Positions 13,978 through 14,610 of a DNA stretch of 14,610 nt are shown one piece after another (position 1 is the stretch's first letter; each line of letters starts with the position of its first letter). Under the pieces are notes generated by a model, which saw nothing but the letters and a program-made list of their open reading frames with translations, ran no database searches and had not been told where the DNA came from. Both the position numbers and the translations under genes were made by a program. Where the stretch lies: the NCBI GenBank assembly GCA_021809365.1, contig JAKBAC010000080.1, positions 1 through 14,610 of the forward strand, in the 5' to 3' direction. Source of the DNA: Planctomycetota bacterium (lineage in GTDB: Bacteria; Planctomycetota; Phycisphaerae; WQYP01).

Positions 13978-14610
13978 ATGAAAGTGCCTGTTGCTGATGT
14001 TAAAAATGTGACCTCGGATACACCAATTCCGCCTGCAACGCTGGCTGAGCTGGGGCGACGGATTCGCCGGCAACGGCAACAAATGAACATGACACTGGAC
14101 GATCTCGCCGCCGCCACGCATATCAGCAAGCCGTACTTATCCAACATTGAAACCGGCCGCCTGGTGGGACCGCCCTCCAGTGATAAATTGGCACTTATTG
14201 AGAAAGCCCTGGCTATTGCTTCCGGTGAACTGATGCGACAGGCGGATTGGTTGCGCACGCCTGAAAGCATCCGGCAACTCGTGCCGGAAAGCACCACTTT
14301 GACGTTGCCCCGCAATAGCAGCGGAGCGGTAGATCTTGATGAATGGCTGCGCCGCAGCGGATCAGCGCCGGGACATGGGAATTCCGGTGCCGCAAAACCA
14401 TTTCTCCCCAATGATGCAGAATTCCGATTTCCGGCTTTAATTCAGGTGCCGTTAATTAACCGTGTTGCCGCGGGAACACCGGCGGAATTTACGGATTTGG
14501 ATTATCCGGTGGGCGTGGCAGATGCGTACGTTCCCGTCCCGCCGCCGGATGCCCCGGCGGAGGAATCGCCGCAGGGCGCGGCTCCTTACGCCGGCATGTT
14601 TGCGTTGCGA
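13978..14610 (+). CDS. XRE-family regulator with the start of a LexA/CI-like (S24) domain, partial
   Basis: 211 residues are visible before the right edge. Residues about 22-86 form a helix-turn-helix of the XRE/Cro type, with LGRRIRRQRQQMNMTLDDLA then ATHISKPYLSNIETGR, the turn and recognition helix, in order. Residues about 87-150 are a linker with LRTPESIRQL and WLRRSGSAPG. From about 150 (RFPALIQVPLINRVAAG) the protein resembles S24 peptidase domains of LexA, CI and UmuD. In these the Ala-Gly before the loop is the self-cleavage bond, here Ala165-Gly166. DYPVGVADAYVPVP and then MFALR follow, the last being the strand right before the usual GDSM nucleophile, which is just outside the window along with the lysine. 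If complete it is a repressor possibly relieved by self-cleavage. Its promoter and operator suggest self-regulation and perhaps an effect on hemL. Confidence 0.85.
   Translation, partial: MKVPVADVKNVTSDTPIPPATLAELGRRIRRQRQQMNMTLDDLAAATHISKPYLSNIETGRLVGPPSSDKLALIEKALAIASGELMRQADWLRTPESIRQLVPESTTLTLPRNSSGAVDLDEWLRRSGSAPGHGNSGAAKPFLPNDAEFRFPALIQVPLINRVAAGTPAEFTDLDYPVGVADAYVPVPPPDAPAEESPQGAAPYAGMFALR

Noticed and set aside
1..14610. CRISPR array, insertion sequence, integrase or phage structural genes
   Set aside because: No regularly spaced repeats, no transposase or integrase motifs, and no terminal inverted repeats were found. The repeats seen are diverged pairs linked to RHS modules or hairpin elements.

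Overview
The window (about 14.6 kb) looks like a bacterial chromosome segment, most likely from a planctomycete, possibly of the Phycisphaerae type. The grounds are the style of the RHS/YD-repeat proteins (QDP or RDP core ends with a G-Y-xx-G-xN signature), the unlinked single housekeeping genes, and a helix-turn-helix plus LexA/CI-like regulator of a kind common in that group. The lineage is an inference from protein style and was not tested by any search. Apart from one gene at the right edge, every gene is on the minus strand, so transcription runs right to left.

Left half, about 1-7560, is an accessory RHS region. In transcription order it holds: (1) an N-terminally truncated RHS protein with a complete core end and a variable tip carrying a His then Cys pair (5315-7330), followed closely by a putative lipoprotein gene (4735-5292); (2) a short orphan RHS core end with an unrelated tip (3395-4363), overlapped by four bases by a gene for a 400-residue membrane-anchored protein (2196-3398); (3) a third RHS body that starts directly after that gene's stop, carries a one-base frameshift at a C5 run, and leaves the window at base 1. 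The spaces between modules hold diverged duplicated sequence: an 84-bp pair, a 34-bp pair, and a 56-bp-period tandem repeat. This layout resembles a polymorphic RHS locus with displaced tips and candidate partner or immunity genes.

A tRNA-Ser(GGA) gene with its own promoter and terminator (7561-7750) marks the edge of the RHS region. Beyond it are two copies of a 30-bp hairpin repeat, and then ordinary chromosomal genes.

Right half, about 7900-14610: ppk (polyphosphate kinase), a GT-B-type glycosyltransferase-like gene lacking the usual glutamate pair, pyrK (electron-transfer subunit of dihydroorotate dehydrogenase) and hemL (glutamate-1-semialdehyde aminotransferase). These belong to unrelated pathways and are separated by gaps of roughly 55-205 bp. 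Divergent from hemL, on the plus strand, an XRE regulator with the start of a LexA/CI-like domain runs off the right edge. The intergenic space contains a perfect 8-bp inverted repeat overlapping a sigma70-like -10 box, a probable operator.
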